A stretch of DNA of 64,000 bases from Schaedlerella glycyrrhizinilytica_A (GTDB lineage Bacteria; Bacillota; Clostridia; Lachnospirales; Lachnospiraceae): the NCBI RefSeq assembly GCF_042852765.1, contig NZ_AP031414.1, one strand, 5' to 3'. Both the position numbers and the translations under genes were made by a program. The notes below the pieces were generated by a model. The model searched no databases and was not told the origin of the DNA. It was given only the letters and a program-made list of their open reading frames with translations. Positions 42,257 through 51,437 of the stretch are shown here, in pieces. Numbering within the stretch: position 1 is the stretch's first letter; each line of letters opens with the position of its first letter.

Positions 42257-42638
42257 CACCGCCTTTATTCACATTGTTTGAAAGAAGATTCCGGAGAGCG
42301 TCGATTTCCGCTTTGGACAACTGATCCTGTTCCAGATAAGAAGAGACCATGGCACTCAGATGTCCGTTAAAGAACCGATCCAGAAAGGAGTTGCTTTCCT
42401 GACTGATATAGTCGCTTTCCTTTACAAGTGGAGTATATACAAAAATGCGTCCTTGTTTTTCATAAGAGAGAACCCCTTTTGTCACAAGACGTTTGATCAG
42501 CGTCTGGATCGTCTTCGGACGCCATGAAGTCGTTTTCAGCAAACGTTCCGTAATTTCATTTGTGTTGATCGGAGCATATTTCCAGATGATTTTCATCACC
42601 TCAAATTCTGCTTCCGAAATTTGCGGCAGTTTCGACAT
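42243..42638 (-). CDS. BlaI/MecI-family repressor
   Basis: The 131-residue protein has the BlaI winged helix (ISEAEFEVMKIIWKYAPINTNEITERL...RPKTIQTLIKRLVTKGVLSYEKQGR), then a dimerisation tail with helices. GGAGGG precedes the ATG. It binds TACA-N-TGTA sites; one (TTACACTTGTAA) lies 35 bases upstream, next to its own promoter, so it represses its own operon until BlaR1 signals. The proposed targets outside this operon, such as a penicillinase, are not in the window. Confidence 0.93.
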   Translation of the reverse strand: MSKLPQISEAEFEVMKIIWKYAPINTNEITERLLKTTSWRPKTIQTLIKRLVTKGVLSYEKQGRIFVYTPLVKESDYISQESNSFLDRFFNGHLSAMVSSYLEQDQLSKAEIDALRNLLSNNVNKGGDADV

Positions 42639-42672
42639 AAATCAGATCCCTCCAGTTTTTAACGTGAAATTC

Positions 42673-42717
42673 TTACACTTGTAATCAGATAGTATAACAT
42701 TTTTAGCAAGATGTCAA
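42673..42717 (-). promoter_or_regulatory. blaI promoter with BlaI/MecI operator
   Basis: On the minus strand TTGACA (42717-42712) and TATACT (42696-42691) are 15 bases apart. The near-palindrome TTACACTTGTAA (42673-42684), a BlaI box, lies at the transcription start. Spacing is short for a promoter, so basal expression should be low. Confidence 0.65.
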
Positions 42718-42718
42718 A

Positions 42719-42755
42719 TCCTTAGAAAGTCCTTAGAAATATCCGTTATTTTAAT
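42719..42755 (+). promoter_or_regulatory. candidate response-regulator-dependent promoter of the lantibiotic-immunity operon
   Basis: TCCTTAGAAA is repeated exactly at 42719 and 42730 (11-base period). Ten bases later TTTAAT (42750-42755) can serve as a -10 box. The geometry is the same as at 18461-18493. It is probably bound by the regulator encoded at 45169. Confidence 0.6.
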
Positions 42756-42793
42756 TTTGTCAAGATGAAAACGGCATAAAGGAGGAGAAAAAA

Positions 42794-43501
42794 TTGGCTG
42801 AAAATATGGTGGAAGTAAAACATTTGACGAAAGTATTCGGAAAACAAAAAGCGCTGGATGATGTGAGTATCCATATTCCGGAACATTGTGTATATGGTCT
42901 GCTCGGTCCAAACGGAGCGGGAAAATCTACGTTACTGAAAATGTTGACCGGGATTCTGAGACCGACAAGCGGAGTGATCACGTTTGACGGACATCCATGG
43001 TCGAGGGAAGATCTTTGGAACATCGGATCATTGATCGAAACGCCTCCCATTTATGAAAATCTGTCGGCATGGGAGAATTTGAAAGTGCGTGCGCTGATGC
43101 TCGGCGTTTCCGAAGCAAGGATGCGGGATGTACTGGAGATTGTCCGTTTAGGGGATACCGGGAAGAAAAAAGCGGGAGCGTTTTCACTTGGAATGAAACA
43201 AAGACTGGGGATTGCGATCGCACTGCTGAACCGACCGCGTTTTCTTGTACTGGATGAACCGGTCAACGGTCTGGATCCGATCGGTATCCAGGAACTCAGG
43301 GAGATGATCCGTTCGTTTACGCAGCAGGGGATCACGGTACTTGTATCCAGTCATATTTTGAGCGAGATCGAACAGACGGCAGACCGGATCGGGATCATCG
43401 TCGGCGGGAAACTTGGTTTTGAGGGGTGGATGGATGAATGTGAAGATCTGGAAAAATTATTTATGAAGATCGCGGCAGAAAAAGGAGGGACACGGAGATG
43501 A
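42794..43501 (+). CDS. lantibiotic-immunity ABC transporter ATPase (LanF type)
   Basis: The 235-residue protein starts at TTG 42794 after GGAGGAG (ATG 42806 is the alternative). It has Walker A GPNGAGKST, signature FSLGMKQRL (the LGMKQR variant of the BcrA/NisF group), Walker B FLVLDEPVNGLDP and the switch His in SSHIL. With the two permeases downstream it forms a LanFEG-type pump that removes lantibiotics from the membrane. Its end overlaps the next start by four bases. Confidence 0.9.
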   Translation: MAENMVEVKHLTKVFGKQKALDDVSIHIPEHCVYGLLGPNGAGKSTLLKMLTGILRPTSGVITFDGHPWSREDLWNIGSLIETPPIYENLSAWENLKVRALMLGVSEARMRDVLEIVRLGDTGKKKAGAFSLGMKQRLGIAIALLNRPRFLVLDEPVNGLDPIGIQELREMIRSFTQQGITVLVSSHILSEIEQTADRIGIIVGGKLGFEGWMDECEDLEKLFMKIAAEKGGTRR

Positions 43502-44322
43502 AAAACAGGGATCAAAACAGCAGGCAGCAAAATAACATACCGGGGATGCGGAATAAGAGAGGTAATTATCTGCAGGCGGAATGGTTGAAGTACAGACATT
43601 CTTCCGCGGGAAAGCTTTGTATTTTTATGCCGCTTGTTACGGTGATCACGTCTGCATTTATGACGCATAAGTTCTTTACGGTTGACAGTTACAACTGGTG
43701 GTATACGATGATGTTTCCGGGGATGCTTTCGCTGCTGTGCGGGATTGTGATCGAAAAAGACCAGAAAATGAAAAATCATTCGCTTTTGAGCATTCCCTGC
43801 GACATGGGGCGTGTCTGGGATGCGAAAGTGTTTTGTGCGGCGTCATTTGGCGGAATCGGATGCCTTTTTCTTGGAAGTCTGACGATCCTTGTCGGTTATC
43901 TGTTGGAGTGGGGATTGCATTTTCAGTTTCAGATCCGCCCGTCCCTTGGGGCACAGATGCTTGCCATTGTTTTGATCTGGATCGGCTTTTTATGGATGGT
44001 ACCGTTTGGGCTGTTTTTAACGAGGATGATCGGGAAAATCCCGGCGACGATCGCGTTGTTTGTCATGGCGATGGTCGTGGATACTTCGTATTCGCTGACG
44101 TCGTATTATTGGGTACTGCCCGGCGGAGTTACGGCAAGAATGATGTGTGTGGTACTCGGCGTATTGCCGAACGGTCTGCCTGCCAGACCGGGGGAAATGA
44201 CATGGACGCCGCAGGTGATGGATCCGAATTCACTCTGGATCGGTACGATCTCTGCAGTGGTATGGTTTCTCATTTTGTGGATCGCAGGAAAAATCTGGTA
44301 TGAAAGGCGGATGAAGAAATGA
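43498..44322 (+). CDS. lantibiotic-immunity ABC permease (MutE/EpiE, LanE type)
   Basis: The 274-residue protein has a charged N-terminal 40 residues (YLQAEWLKYRHSSAGK, typical of the family), then about six membrane helices (about 42-60, 72-90, 115-140, 155-175, 180-200, 245-265). It forms half of the immunity pump membrane channel with the next gene, to which it is coupled by a four-base overlap. There is no signature beyond family look and context. Confidence 0.85.
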   Translation: MKNRDQNSRQQNNIPGMRNKRGNYLQAEWLKYRHSSAGKLCIFMPLVTVITSAFMTHKFFTVDSYNWWYTMMFPGMLSLLCGIVIEKDQKMKNHSLLSIPCDMGRVWDAKVFCAASFGGIGCLFLGSLTILVGYLLEWGLHFQFQIRPSLGAQMLAIVLIWIGFLWMVPFGLFLTRMIGKIPATIALFVMAMVVDTSYSLTSYYWVLPGGVTARMMCVVLGVLPNGLPARPGEMTWTPQVMDPNSLWIGTISAVVWFLILWIAGKIWYERRMKK

Positions 44323-45176
44323 GTCGGGGAAATGTTCAGAATCATGTGCAGAATAATATTCAGAAAGATCTTCAGAAGAATATACGAGGGGGAGGCATAC
44401 ATATGATGCGGGCAGAGTGGCAGAAAATGCGGCATACGATCTTGCTGCCGATCCATGTGGTTGTCCCGCTTTTGGGGAGCGGTGTTTTTCTTCTTTATTA
44501 TTGGATGGGAAACCGACATGGGATCACGGAGATTTCCGGTTTTATGCAGATCATGGGAACTGCGTTTCCGTTTCTTGCTGCAATGGTCTGCTCGCGGAGC
44601 ATACAGCTTGAGGAGGATAATCATTTTCAAACGTTTCTCGGAACAACGAAGCGGTCAAAGGCGCTGTTTGCAAAATGTGCGGTGCTTCATATCCAGAGTC
44701 TGGCGGCAGTGCTTCTTGCTATCGGAAATTTTGCGGTCGGATACTATGTGTTGTTTTACGCAGAGATCATGAAGAACGGCGGGGCGGTATGGGGACAAAG
44801 CATCGGATGGATCTTCTGGGAGTTCTGGGGAATGGCGGCGCTTGCAATGTGGATGGGAAGTCTTCCGCTTTATTGGATCCATTTGTTTTTAACTCTGCGG
44901 TTTTCCAAAAATCTCTCTCTTGGATTCGGGGTGGCGGAAATGCTGATCTCGGCTCTGCTTCTGACCGGGCTGGGAACCGGGATATGGTGGTTTTTCCCGT
45001 GTTCATGGGGATCTCATTTCAGTACGGAAGTCCTGCAAAGATATATGGATCCAAATGGGTGGGAGACATGGGGGAATCTCCCATGGATCAAAATTTGTCT
45101 CTTGATTGCGGCGGCGCTTTGTGCCATACTTTTTTTATGGTTTCATCAGTATCAAGGGAGAGCGTGTGATGAGTAA
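44319..45176 (+). CDS. lantibiotic-immunity ABC permease (MutG, LanG type)
   Basis: The 285-residue protein overlaps the previous gene by four bases; ATG 44403 after GGGGGAGG is a possible shorter start that matches the usual family start (MMRAEWQKMRHT). Six membrane helices are visible, with the last at about 260-280. It is the second channel subunit of the LanFEG-type pump. The response-regulator gene begins eight bases before its stop, so the operon continues into the two-component genes. Confidence 0.85.
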   Translation: MSRGNVQNHVQNNIQKDLQKNIRGGGIHMMRAEWQKMRHTILLPIHVVVPLLGSGVFLLYYWMGNRHGITEISGFMQIMGTAFPFLAAMVCSRSIQLEEDNHFQTFLGTTKRSKALFAKCAVLHIQSLAAVLLAIGNFAVGYYVLFYAEIMKNGGAVWGQSIGWIFWEFWGMAALAMWMGSLPLYWIHLFLTLRFSKNLSLGFGVAEMLISALLLTGLGTGIWWFFPCSWGSHFSTEVLQRYMDPNGWETWGNLPWIKICLLIAAALCAILFLWFHQYQGRACDE

Positions 45177-45834
45177 AATATTGATCATAGATGATGATTT
45201 GGAGATCTGCTCGCTTGTAAAACGGGCATTGGAAAAAGAGGGGCATCAGGTGACGAGTCAGCCGGATCCCATACAGGCGGAGTCCATGCCTCTGGATTTG
45301 TTTGATCTGATCCTTTTGGATGTGATGATGCCCGGCAAGGACGGTTTTACTCTTTGCCGGGATATCAGGGAGCGGGTGGACTGCCCGATCCTGTTTCTCA
45401 CGGCGAAGACCGAGGAGTGCGATCTGATGCAGGGACTTGGGAACGGCGGCGATGATTATATCACGAAACCGTTTGGCATTGGAGAGCTGCGTGCCCGTGT
45501 GGCGGCACATCTGCGGAGAGAGACGCGGGAGAAAAAGCACAGGATGTCGGTCGGGGTATTTCAGTTTGAACTTGGGGCAAAGAAAATGTTTTGCAGGGAA
45601 AAAGAGATCCTGCTGACCAAAAGTGAATATACGATCTGTGAGTATCTGGCGTTGAACTGCGGGCAGGTATTTTCCAAAGAGCGGATTTATGAGCATGTGT
45701 TTGGCTTTGACGGGGAAAGCGATTCGTCAGCCATTACAGAGCATGTGAAAAATATCCGTGCGAAATGCCAGAAGTCAGGAGAGAATCCGATCGAGACCGT
45801 ATGGGGGATCGGGTATCGGTGGAAGAAAGGATGA
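45169..45834 (+). CDS. OmpR-family response regulator of the immunity operon
   Basis: The 221-residue protein starts at ATG 45169 after AGGGAG. The receiver domain has IIDDD, the phosphoacceptor Asp in LILLDVMMPG near residue 50, and KPF near 101. The winged-helix domain spans about 125-220. It belongs to the NisR/SpaR-like group by context. The direct repeats at 42719-42739 are the probable binding site, giving positive feedback. The kinase follows after 16 bases. Confidence 0.92.
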   Translation: MSKILIIDDDLEICSLVKRALEKEGHQVTSQPDPIQAESMPLDLFDLILLDVMMPGKDGFTLCRDIRERVDCPILFLTAKTEECDLMQGLGNGGDDYITKPFGIGELRARVAAHLRRETREKKHRMSVGVFQFELGAKKMFCREKEILLTKSEYTICEYLALNCGQVFSKERIYEHVFGFDGESDSSAITEHVKNIRAKCQKSGENPIETVWGIGYRWKKG

Positions 45835-45850
45835 ACCGGGGAGGAAACGA

Positions 45851-47296
45851 ATGGACAGGAAACGGAAAACATCAAATAGAAAAGAGACGTCGATCGCGCA
45901 GCTGTTTCTGCATTTTATCGTGCTGTTCTGTATCGGAGCGGCAGCAGCGGCGGGCATGTCTTTTTTGCTGATCGTACTGTTGGAAAATGTGGGAGGGATT
46001 TATCCGGCTAATTATGCGGAGACATTTCTGAGTGAGAGGCAGGAAGAGATCCGTACAGCAGATTGGGTGGAAGAGACGATGATTCCTCCCGGAAGCGACT
46101 ATGGCGTTTATGAGACGGACGGCACATGGGCATATGGAAGTTTTGACGAACAAGAGCGGGATAAAGCGTGGGAAGCGAGCGGAAGAAGCGATACATTTGC
46201 CGGGAAGGGATACTTCTACCGGTTTATTTTGCGTGAGGATCAAAAGCGGTGTATTGTGCGCTATCGTCTGGAAATGCGTTATCGATCGGAAGTGATGAAC
46301 CGGATTTTACCTCGTCCGGAATGTGTGTTGATCGGTACATTTTTGTTCTTGTTTTTCGGGCAGACCGCATGGCTTGTCCGGTATTTTTCCGGAAAATTAA
46401 AAAGAGAACTTTCCGGTTTGAAAGAGATCACCGATAAAATAGCAGAAAATGATCTGGAATTTACCGCCGTATCTTCGGAATTGATAGAAGTCAATGAAGT
46501 TGTCGCTTCGCTGGCACATTTAAAAGAAGCGCTTCAGGAATCTCTGGAGAGACAGTGGGACATGGAACGTGAGAAAGCGCTCCGGCTGCGGGCGCTCTCG
46601 CACGATATTAAGACGCCGCTTACGATCATACGCGGAAATGCGGAATTGATGGCGGAAGAAGAGATTTCCGGAGAACAAAAAAAGTGGAATAAGACCATTT
46701 TGGAAAATACGGGGCAGATCGAGTCGTATTTAACGGCAATGCGAAATGTCCTGAAAGAAGAAAACGATGCGGAGGAACTCATCAGTGTATCGGCGGATTC
46801 GTTACAGCAGATGCTGTTTGCACAGGCAAGGCAAATGGCGGAGGCGAAACATCTTCCGATCGAAGTCGTACGAATGGGGGCTCTCTCTCAAACGGAGGCG
46901 AAATTCCGGATCCGAAAAGTACAGATTTTGCGGGCATGGGAAAATCTGGTCGGCAATGCGCTGGAGTATACCGATCCGATACGCGGTATCCGGGTGGAAG
47001 CAGAGGCACAGGAAACGACGGCGAAATCCGGAGCATGCTCTCTGCGATTTTGCGTGATCGATTACGGCAATGGATTTTCCCGAAAAGATCTGCTGTATGG
47101 AACACAGGAATTCTACCGGGGGGACGACAGTCGTCATGACCGGAGTCATCAGGGGCTTGGGCTTACGATTGCAAAACGTTTTATCGAAGCCCAAGGAGGA
47201 AAACTGGAATTGAAAAATTCAGAATGTCCGCAGGAGGGCGGACAGGTTTCTCTCTATATTGCAGGGAATAAAGACGGGAAACTTGATCTTTTTTAA
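45851..47296 (+). CDS. sensor histidine kinase of the immunity operon
   Basis: The 481-residue protein starts at ATG 45851 after GGGAGG; a longer frame overlapping the regulator lacks a ribosome site. Membrane helices at about 16-42 and 153-178 enclose about 110 extracellular residues, then comes HAMP-like sequence. The phosphorylated His is in ALSHDIKTPLTII near residue 252; N box WENLVGNALEYTD and G box GLGLTIAKRF follow. It probably detects the lantibiotic itself and turns on the pump, as LanRK systems do. Confidence 0.92.
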   Translation: MDRKRKTSNRKETSIAQLFLHFIVLFCIGAAAAAGMSFLLIVLLENVGGIYPANYAETFLSERQEEIRTADWVEETMIPPGSDYGVYETDGTWAYGSFDEQERDKAWEASGRSDTFAGKGYFYRFILREDQKRCIVRYRLEMRYRSEVMNRILPRPECVLIGTFLFLFFGQTAWLVRYFSGKLKRELSGLKEITDKIAENDLEFTAVSSELIEVNEVVASLAHLKEALQESLERQWDMEREKALRLRALSHDIKTPLTIIRGNAELMAEEEISGEQKKWNKTILENTGQIESYLTAMRNVLKEENDAEELISVSADSLQQMLFAQARQMAEAKHLPIEVVRMGALSQTEAKFRIRKVQILRAWENLVGNALEYTDPIRGIRVEAEAQETTAKSGACSLRFCVIDYGNGFSRKDLLYGTQEFYRGDDSRHDRSHQGLGLTIAKRFIEAQGGKLELKNSECPQEGGQVSLYIAGNKDGKLDLF

Positions 47297-47335
47297 TGAA
47301 AACTTAACCAATTTTGTCATTATCGATCAATTTGA

Positions 47336-47394
47336 TTGACAAAAACAGACATCCACGTTATTATCTCAAACATGAAATACAGAGCGCGCTCTGT
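47336..47394 (+). promoter_or_regulatory. promoter and palindrome of the liv operon
   Basis: TTGACA (47336-47341) and TATTAT (47359-47364) with an exact 17-base spacer form a strong promoter. The perfect 16-bp palindrome ACAGAGCGCGCTCTGT (47379-47394) lies just after the expected transcription start and before the ribosome site AGGAGG, where a bound repressor or hairpin could act. Confidence 0.75.
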
Positions 47395-47413
47395 TATCTA
47401 GGAGGTAAGGATT

Positions 47414-48580
47414 ATGAAAAATTGGAAAAAAATGATGTCCGCTGCATTAACAGCAGCAATGACCGTGACAATGCTTGCAGGATGCGGCGGTGGAGAAACA
47501 GAAAAAGGAAGCAGTGATACGATTAAGATCGGTGGGATTGGTCCGGTGACAGGAGATGCTGCAATTTATGGTGAAGCAGTAAAAAATGGTGCGGAACTGG
47601 CAGTAAAAGAGATCAATGAAGCAGGCGGGATCAACGGCGCGCAGATCGAATTTAATTTTCAGGATGATGAAGCGGATGCGGAGAAAGCGGTCAACGCTTA
47701 TAATACATTGAAAGACTGGGGCATGCAGGCGCTGCTCGGAACTGTAACGTCCGCACCGTGTGTGGCTGTCGGGGAAGTGGCACAGGCAGACAATATGTTT
47801 CTGCTGACACCATCCGGAACCGCGGTGGAATGTGTACAGTATGACAATGCATTCCGCGTATGTTTCTCCGACCCGATGCAGGGAGCGGAGTCCGCGAAAT
47901 ATATTGCAGACAATCAGTTGGCAACGAAGATCGCGGTGATCTACAATAGTTCGGACGTATATTCGACGGGAATCTATCAGGCATTTGCAAAAGAAGCAGA
48001 GACAGAAGGTCTGGAGATCGTAGCGGCAGAAGCGTTTACAGCAGAGAGTAAGACCGATTTTTCCGTACAGCTTCAGAAAGCAAAAGATGCGGGAGCGGAA
48101 CTGGTATTTCTTCCATTCTATTACTCCGAGGCAGCCCTTGTACTCCAACAGGCGGCAGGCATCAATTACAGCCCGATCTTCTTTGGATGTGACGGTATGG
48201 ACGGAATCCTCGATGTAGAGGGATTTGATGCGGATCTTGCGAACAACCTGATGTTCTTAAGTCCGTTTACCCCGACTTCAACCGATGAAGCGATCCAGAA
48301 ATTTGTAACAGATTACAAAGAAGCTTACGGCGGTACACCGAACCAGTTTGCGGCAGATGCTTACGACGGAGTTTATGCGATGAAAGCGGCAATGGAGAAA
48401 GCCGAAGTGACGCCGGATATGAGCGCATCGGATATTTGCGATGTTCTCAAAGGAGCGATGACCGAGATCACGATCAGCGGCGTAACGGCAAAAGAACTGA
48501 CTTGGGAAGCAAGCGGAGAGCCGAGTAAAGCGCCGATGGTCGTAAAGATCGCGGACGGTGATTATGCGGTAGTAGAATAA
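47414..48580 (+). CDS. livJ: branched-chain amino-acid ABC transporter substrate-binding lipoprotein
   Basis: The 388-residue protein has a lipoprotein signal peptide with lipobox LAGC (Cys24). The mature part is a periplasmic-binding-protein type I fold of the Leu/Ile/Val group (IKIGGIGPVTGDAAIYGEAVKNGAELAVKEINEAGGINGAQIEF, then SPFTPTSTDEAIQKFVTDYKEAYG). It is membrane-anchored outside and captures branched-chain amino acids for LivHMGF encoded downstream. AGGAGGT precedes the ATG. A hairpin terminator after the gene may lower expression of the membrane subunits relative to this one. Confidence 0.95.
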   Translation: MKNWKKMMSAALTAAMTVTMLAGCGGGETEKGSSDTIKIGGIGPVTGDAAIYGEAVKNGAELAVKEINEAGGINGAQIEFNFQDDEADAEKAVNAYNTLKDWGMQALLGTVTSAPCVAVGEVAQADNMFLLTPSGTAVECVQYDNAFRVCFSDPMQGAESAKYIADNQLATKIAVIYNSSDVYSTGIYQAFAKEAETEGLEIVAAEAFTAESKTDFSVQLQKAKDAGAELVFLPFYYSEAALVLQQAAGINYSPIFFGCDGMDGILDVEGFDADLANNLMFLSPFTPTSTDEAIQKFVTDYKEAYGGTPNQFAADAYDGVYAMKAAMEKAEVTPDMSASDICDVLKGAMTEITISGVTAKELTWEASGEPSKAPMVVKIADGDYAVVE

Positions 48581-48637
48581 GCCGTGATACCTAACGGATA
48601 TATAGCTGAGATAAAAAGCTGAGACACAAAACGAAGA

Positions 48638-48667
48638 CAAAAGGTTATCTTTCGGGATAACCTTTTC
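48638..48667 (+). terminator. intra-operon terminator after livJ
   Basis: AAAAGGTTATC / GGATAACCTTTT with loop TTTCG and a short T-run. It probably makes livJ the more abundant transcript, as is common for binding-protein genes. Confidence 0.7.
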
Positions 48668-48696
48668 TGATAAAATGAGAGACAGGTGGAGGATCT

Positions 48697-49581
48697 ATGA
48701 GTTTTATTTCTTATTTGATAAATGGAATCAGCCTGGGCAGTGTGTACGCGATCATCGCATTGGGATATACGATGGTTTACGGCATTGCAAAAATGCTGAA
48801 TTTTGCACATGGCGATGTGATCATGATCGGCGCGTATGTTGTTCTGATGGCGATGACTTCCGCAGGGCTTCCGGCATATGCGGCAGTGCTGATCGCAGTT
48901 GTTTTTTGTACCCTTCTTGGAATGCTGATCGAACGGGTTGCATACAAACCGCTTCGGAATGCGGCGTCTCCGCTGGCAGTGCTGATCACGGCGATCGGAG
49001 TCAGTTATCTGCTCCAGAATATCGTGCTGTTGATCTTTGGAGCAAATACCAAATCATTTACTTCCGTTGTTCCGATCCCTCCGGTTGTTTTGGCGGACGG
49101 AAATCTGACGATCACCGGGGAGACGATCATGACGATCGCAGCATGTATCGTGATCATGATCGGACTGACAGTATTTATCAAGAAATCAAAATCCGGTCAG
49201 GCAATGCTGGCTGTCTCGGAGGATCGGGGCGCAGCGCAGCTGATGGGGATCAATGTCAATAAGACGATCGCGCTGACATTCGCGATCGGATCTGCATTGG
49301 CGGCGATCGCAGGCGTATTGCTCTGTTCGGCATATCCGACGCTGACTCCTTATACCGGAGCAATGCCGGGAATCAAAGCATTTGTGGCGGCGGTATTCGG
49401 CGGGATCGGTTCGATTCCTGGCGCAATGATCGGCGGGATACTGCTTGGTGTGATCGAGATTTTCGGAAAAGCATATATTTCATCCCAGATGGCGGATGCG
49501 ATCGTATTTGGCGTACTGATCATCGTGCTGCTCGTAAAACCTGCCGGAATCCTCGGCAAGAATATTCAGGAGAAAGTGTAG
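48697..49581 (+). CDS. livH: branched-chain amino-acid ABC permease LivH
   Basis: The 294-residue integral membrane protein has about eight helices. The start FISYLINGISLGSVYAIIALGYTMVYGIAKMLNFAHGDVIMIGAY is the family hallmark (GYTMVYG...NFAHG). GGTGGAGG precedes the ATG. It pairs with LivM to form the channel. The livM start follows nine bases after the stop. Confidence 0.95.
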   Translation: MSFISYLINGISLGSVYAIIALGYTMVYGIAKMLNFAHGDVIMIGAYVVLMAMTSAGLPAYAAVLIAVVFCTLLGMLIERVAYKPLRNAASPLAVLITAIGVSYLLQNIVLLIFGANTKSFTSVVPIPPVVLADGNLTITGETIMTIAACIVIMIGLTVFIKKSKSGQAMLAVSEDRGAAQLMGINVNKTIALTFAIGSALAAIAGVLLCSAYPTLTPYTGAMPGIKAFVAAVFGGIGSIPGAMIGGILLGVIEIFGKAYISSQMADAIVFGVLIIVLLVKPAGILGKNIQEKV

Positions 49582-49590
49582 GTGAGCGGA

Positions 49591-50658
49591 ATGAAAAAGA
49601 TGAAAAAAACAACAAAAAGCAATCTGATCACTTACGGATTGGTGATCGGTATTTATCTGGTGACGCAGATTTTGATCATGACAGGAAGTATTTCCAGTCT
49701 GCTTCAGGGACTCTTGGTTCCGCTTTGCTCTTATGTGATCCTTGCGGTTTCTTTGAACCTGACGGTCGGGATCCTCGGGGAACTGAGTCTTGGTCATGCG
49801 GGATTTATGTGTGTGGGTGCGTTTACAAGCGCTTTTTTCTCAAAATGTATGGTGGATGCGATACCGGTTACGGGAATCCGCTATTTTCTGGCGCTTCTGA
49901 TCGGAGCGGCAAGCGCCGGGATCTTCGGTATTTTGATCGGAATCCCTGTTCTGCGGTTAAAAGGGGATTACCTTGCGATCGTGACGCTTGCGTTTGGTGA
50001 GATCATTAAAAATGTAGTCAATATTTTATTTATAGGAAGAGATTCCAACGGATTTCATTTTTCGACGAAAGATGTGATGTCGCTTGGCATGGAGCCGGAC
50101 GGACAGGTCATCATCAACGGTCCGCAGGGGATCACGGGAACTCCGAAAGATTCCACGTTCACGATCGGTGTGATCTTAATTTTGATCACATTGGTTATCG
50201 TGCTGAATATGATCCACTCCCGGAGCGGACGTGCGATCATGGCGGTGAGAGACAACCGGATCGCAGCGGAATCGATCGGGATCAATGTGACAAAATACAA
50301 ACTGATGGCATTTTCCGTATCGGCAGCGCTTGCAGGCGTGGCAGGCGTGATCTATTCTCACAACCTGGCGACGTTGACGGCGCAGCCGAAAAACTTCGGA
50401 TATAATATGTCGATCATGATCCTTGTCTTTGTTGTACTCGGCGGAATCGGAAATATCCGAGGTTCGATCATTGCGGCGATCGTATTGACATTGCTTCCGG
50501 AAATGCTCCGAGGTCTGAATGATTATCGTATGCTGATCTATGCTGTCGTGCTGATCGCAATGATGCTCTTCAACTGGAGCCCGAAAGCGATCGAATGGAG
50601 AGAAAAACATTTGTCAAAGAGAAAATTTGCGAAGAAAAAATGTGCGGAGGAGGTTTAA
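49591..50658 (+). CDS. livM: branched-chain amino-acid ABC permease LivM
   Basis: The 355-residue membrane protein starts at ATG 49591 (AGGTGAG upstream). Family motifs are LNLTVGILGELSLGHAGFMCVGAF, LRLKGDYLAIVTLAFGEIIKN and FSVSAALAGVAGVIYSH. It has about nine or ten helices and a basic C-terminal tail. It is the partner of LivH. The livG start lies five bases after its stop. Confidence 0.95.
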   Translation: MKKMKKTTKSNLITYGLVIGIYLVTQILIMTGSISSLLQGLLVPLCSYVILAVSLNLTVGILGELSLGHAGFMCVGAFTSAFFSKCMVDAIPVTGIRYFLALLIGAASAGIFGILIGIPVLRLKGDYLAIVTLAFGEIIKNVVNILFIGRDSNGFHFSTKDVMSLGMEPDGQVIINGPQGITGTPKDSTFTIGVILILITLVIVLNMIHSRSGRAIMAVRDNRIAAESIGINVTKYKLMAFSVSAALAGVAGVIYSHNLATLTAQPKNFGYNMSIMILVFVVLGGIGNIRGSIIAAIVLTLLPEMLRGLNDYRMLIYAVVLIAMMLFNWSPKAIEWREKHLSKRKFAKKKCAEEV

Positions 50659-50663
50659 GTATT

Positions 50664-51422
50664 ATGGCATTGCTGGAAGTAAAAAATCTTGGAATCTCCT
50701 TTGGCGGACTGCGTGCAGTCCACGAATTTCATATGAAGATCGAAAAAGGACGGCTGTACGGTCTGATCGGTCCGAACGGCGCGGGAAAAACTACGGTCTT
50801 CAATCTTCTGACCGGAGTGTATAAACCGAACGAGGGGATCATCACACTGGACGGAGAAAATATGGTGGGCAAGAAGACGACGGAGATCAACAAAGCGGGG
50901 ATCGCGCGGACGTTTCAGAATATCCGTCTGTTCAAAGATCTGACGGTGCTTGACAATGTGAAAGCCGGACTTCATAATCATTACAAATATTCTACTTTTG
51001 CGGGAATCCTCCGTCTGCCAAATTATTTTAAAGTGGAAAAAGCGATGGATGAAAAAGCGATGGAGCTTTTGAAAGTTTTTGATCTGGACGGCGAGGCGCA
51101 GACATTGGCGTCCAATCTCCCATACGGAAAACAGCGGAAACTGGAGATCGCGCGTGCACTGGCGACGGAACCGAAGCTCCTGCTTTTGGATGAGCCGGCA
51201 GCTGGCATGAATCCGAACGAGACAAAAGAACTGATGGAGACGATCCATTTTGTGCGGGATACATTTGACATGACGATCCTTTTGATCGAACACGATATGA
51301 AACTGGTATCCGGAATCTGTGAAGAACTGACGGTTCTCAACTTTGGTCAGGTACTGGCGGAGGGAAAAACCGCGGATGTGCTGAACGATCCGGAAGTCAT
51401 CAAGGCATATCTGGGCGAATAG
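50664..51422 (+). CDS. livG: branched-chain amino-acid ABC ATPase LivG
   Basis: The 252-residue protein starts at ATG 50664 after GGAGGAGGT; the longer upstream frame overlaps livM and is unlikely. Motifs are Walker A GPNGAGKTT, TFQNIRLF (Q-loop), LPYGKQRKLEIARAL (LivG-type signature), LLLDEPAAGMNP and IEHDMKLV. It energises uptake as a heterodimer with LivF. Confidence 0.95.
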   Translation: MALLEVKNLGISFGGLRAVHEFHMKIEKGRLYGLIGPNGAGKTTVFNLLTGVYKPNEGIITLDGENMVGKKTTEINKAGIARTFQNIRLFKDLTVLDNVKAGLHNHYKYSTFAGILRLPNYFKVEKAMDEKAMELLKVFDLDGEAQTLASNLPYGKQRKLEIARALATEPKLLLLDEPAAGMNPNETKELMETIHFVRDTFDMTILLIEHDMKLVSGICEELTVLNFGQVLAEGKTADVLNDPEVIKAYLGE

Positions 51423-51437
51423 TAGGAGGGATAAATC

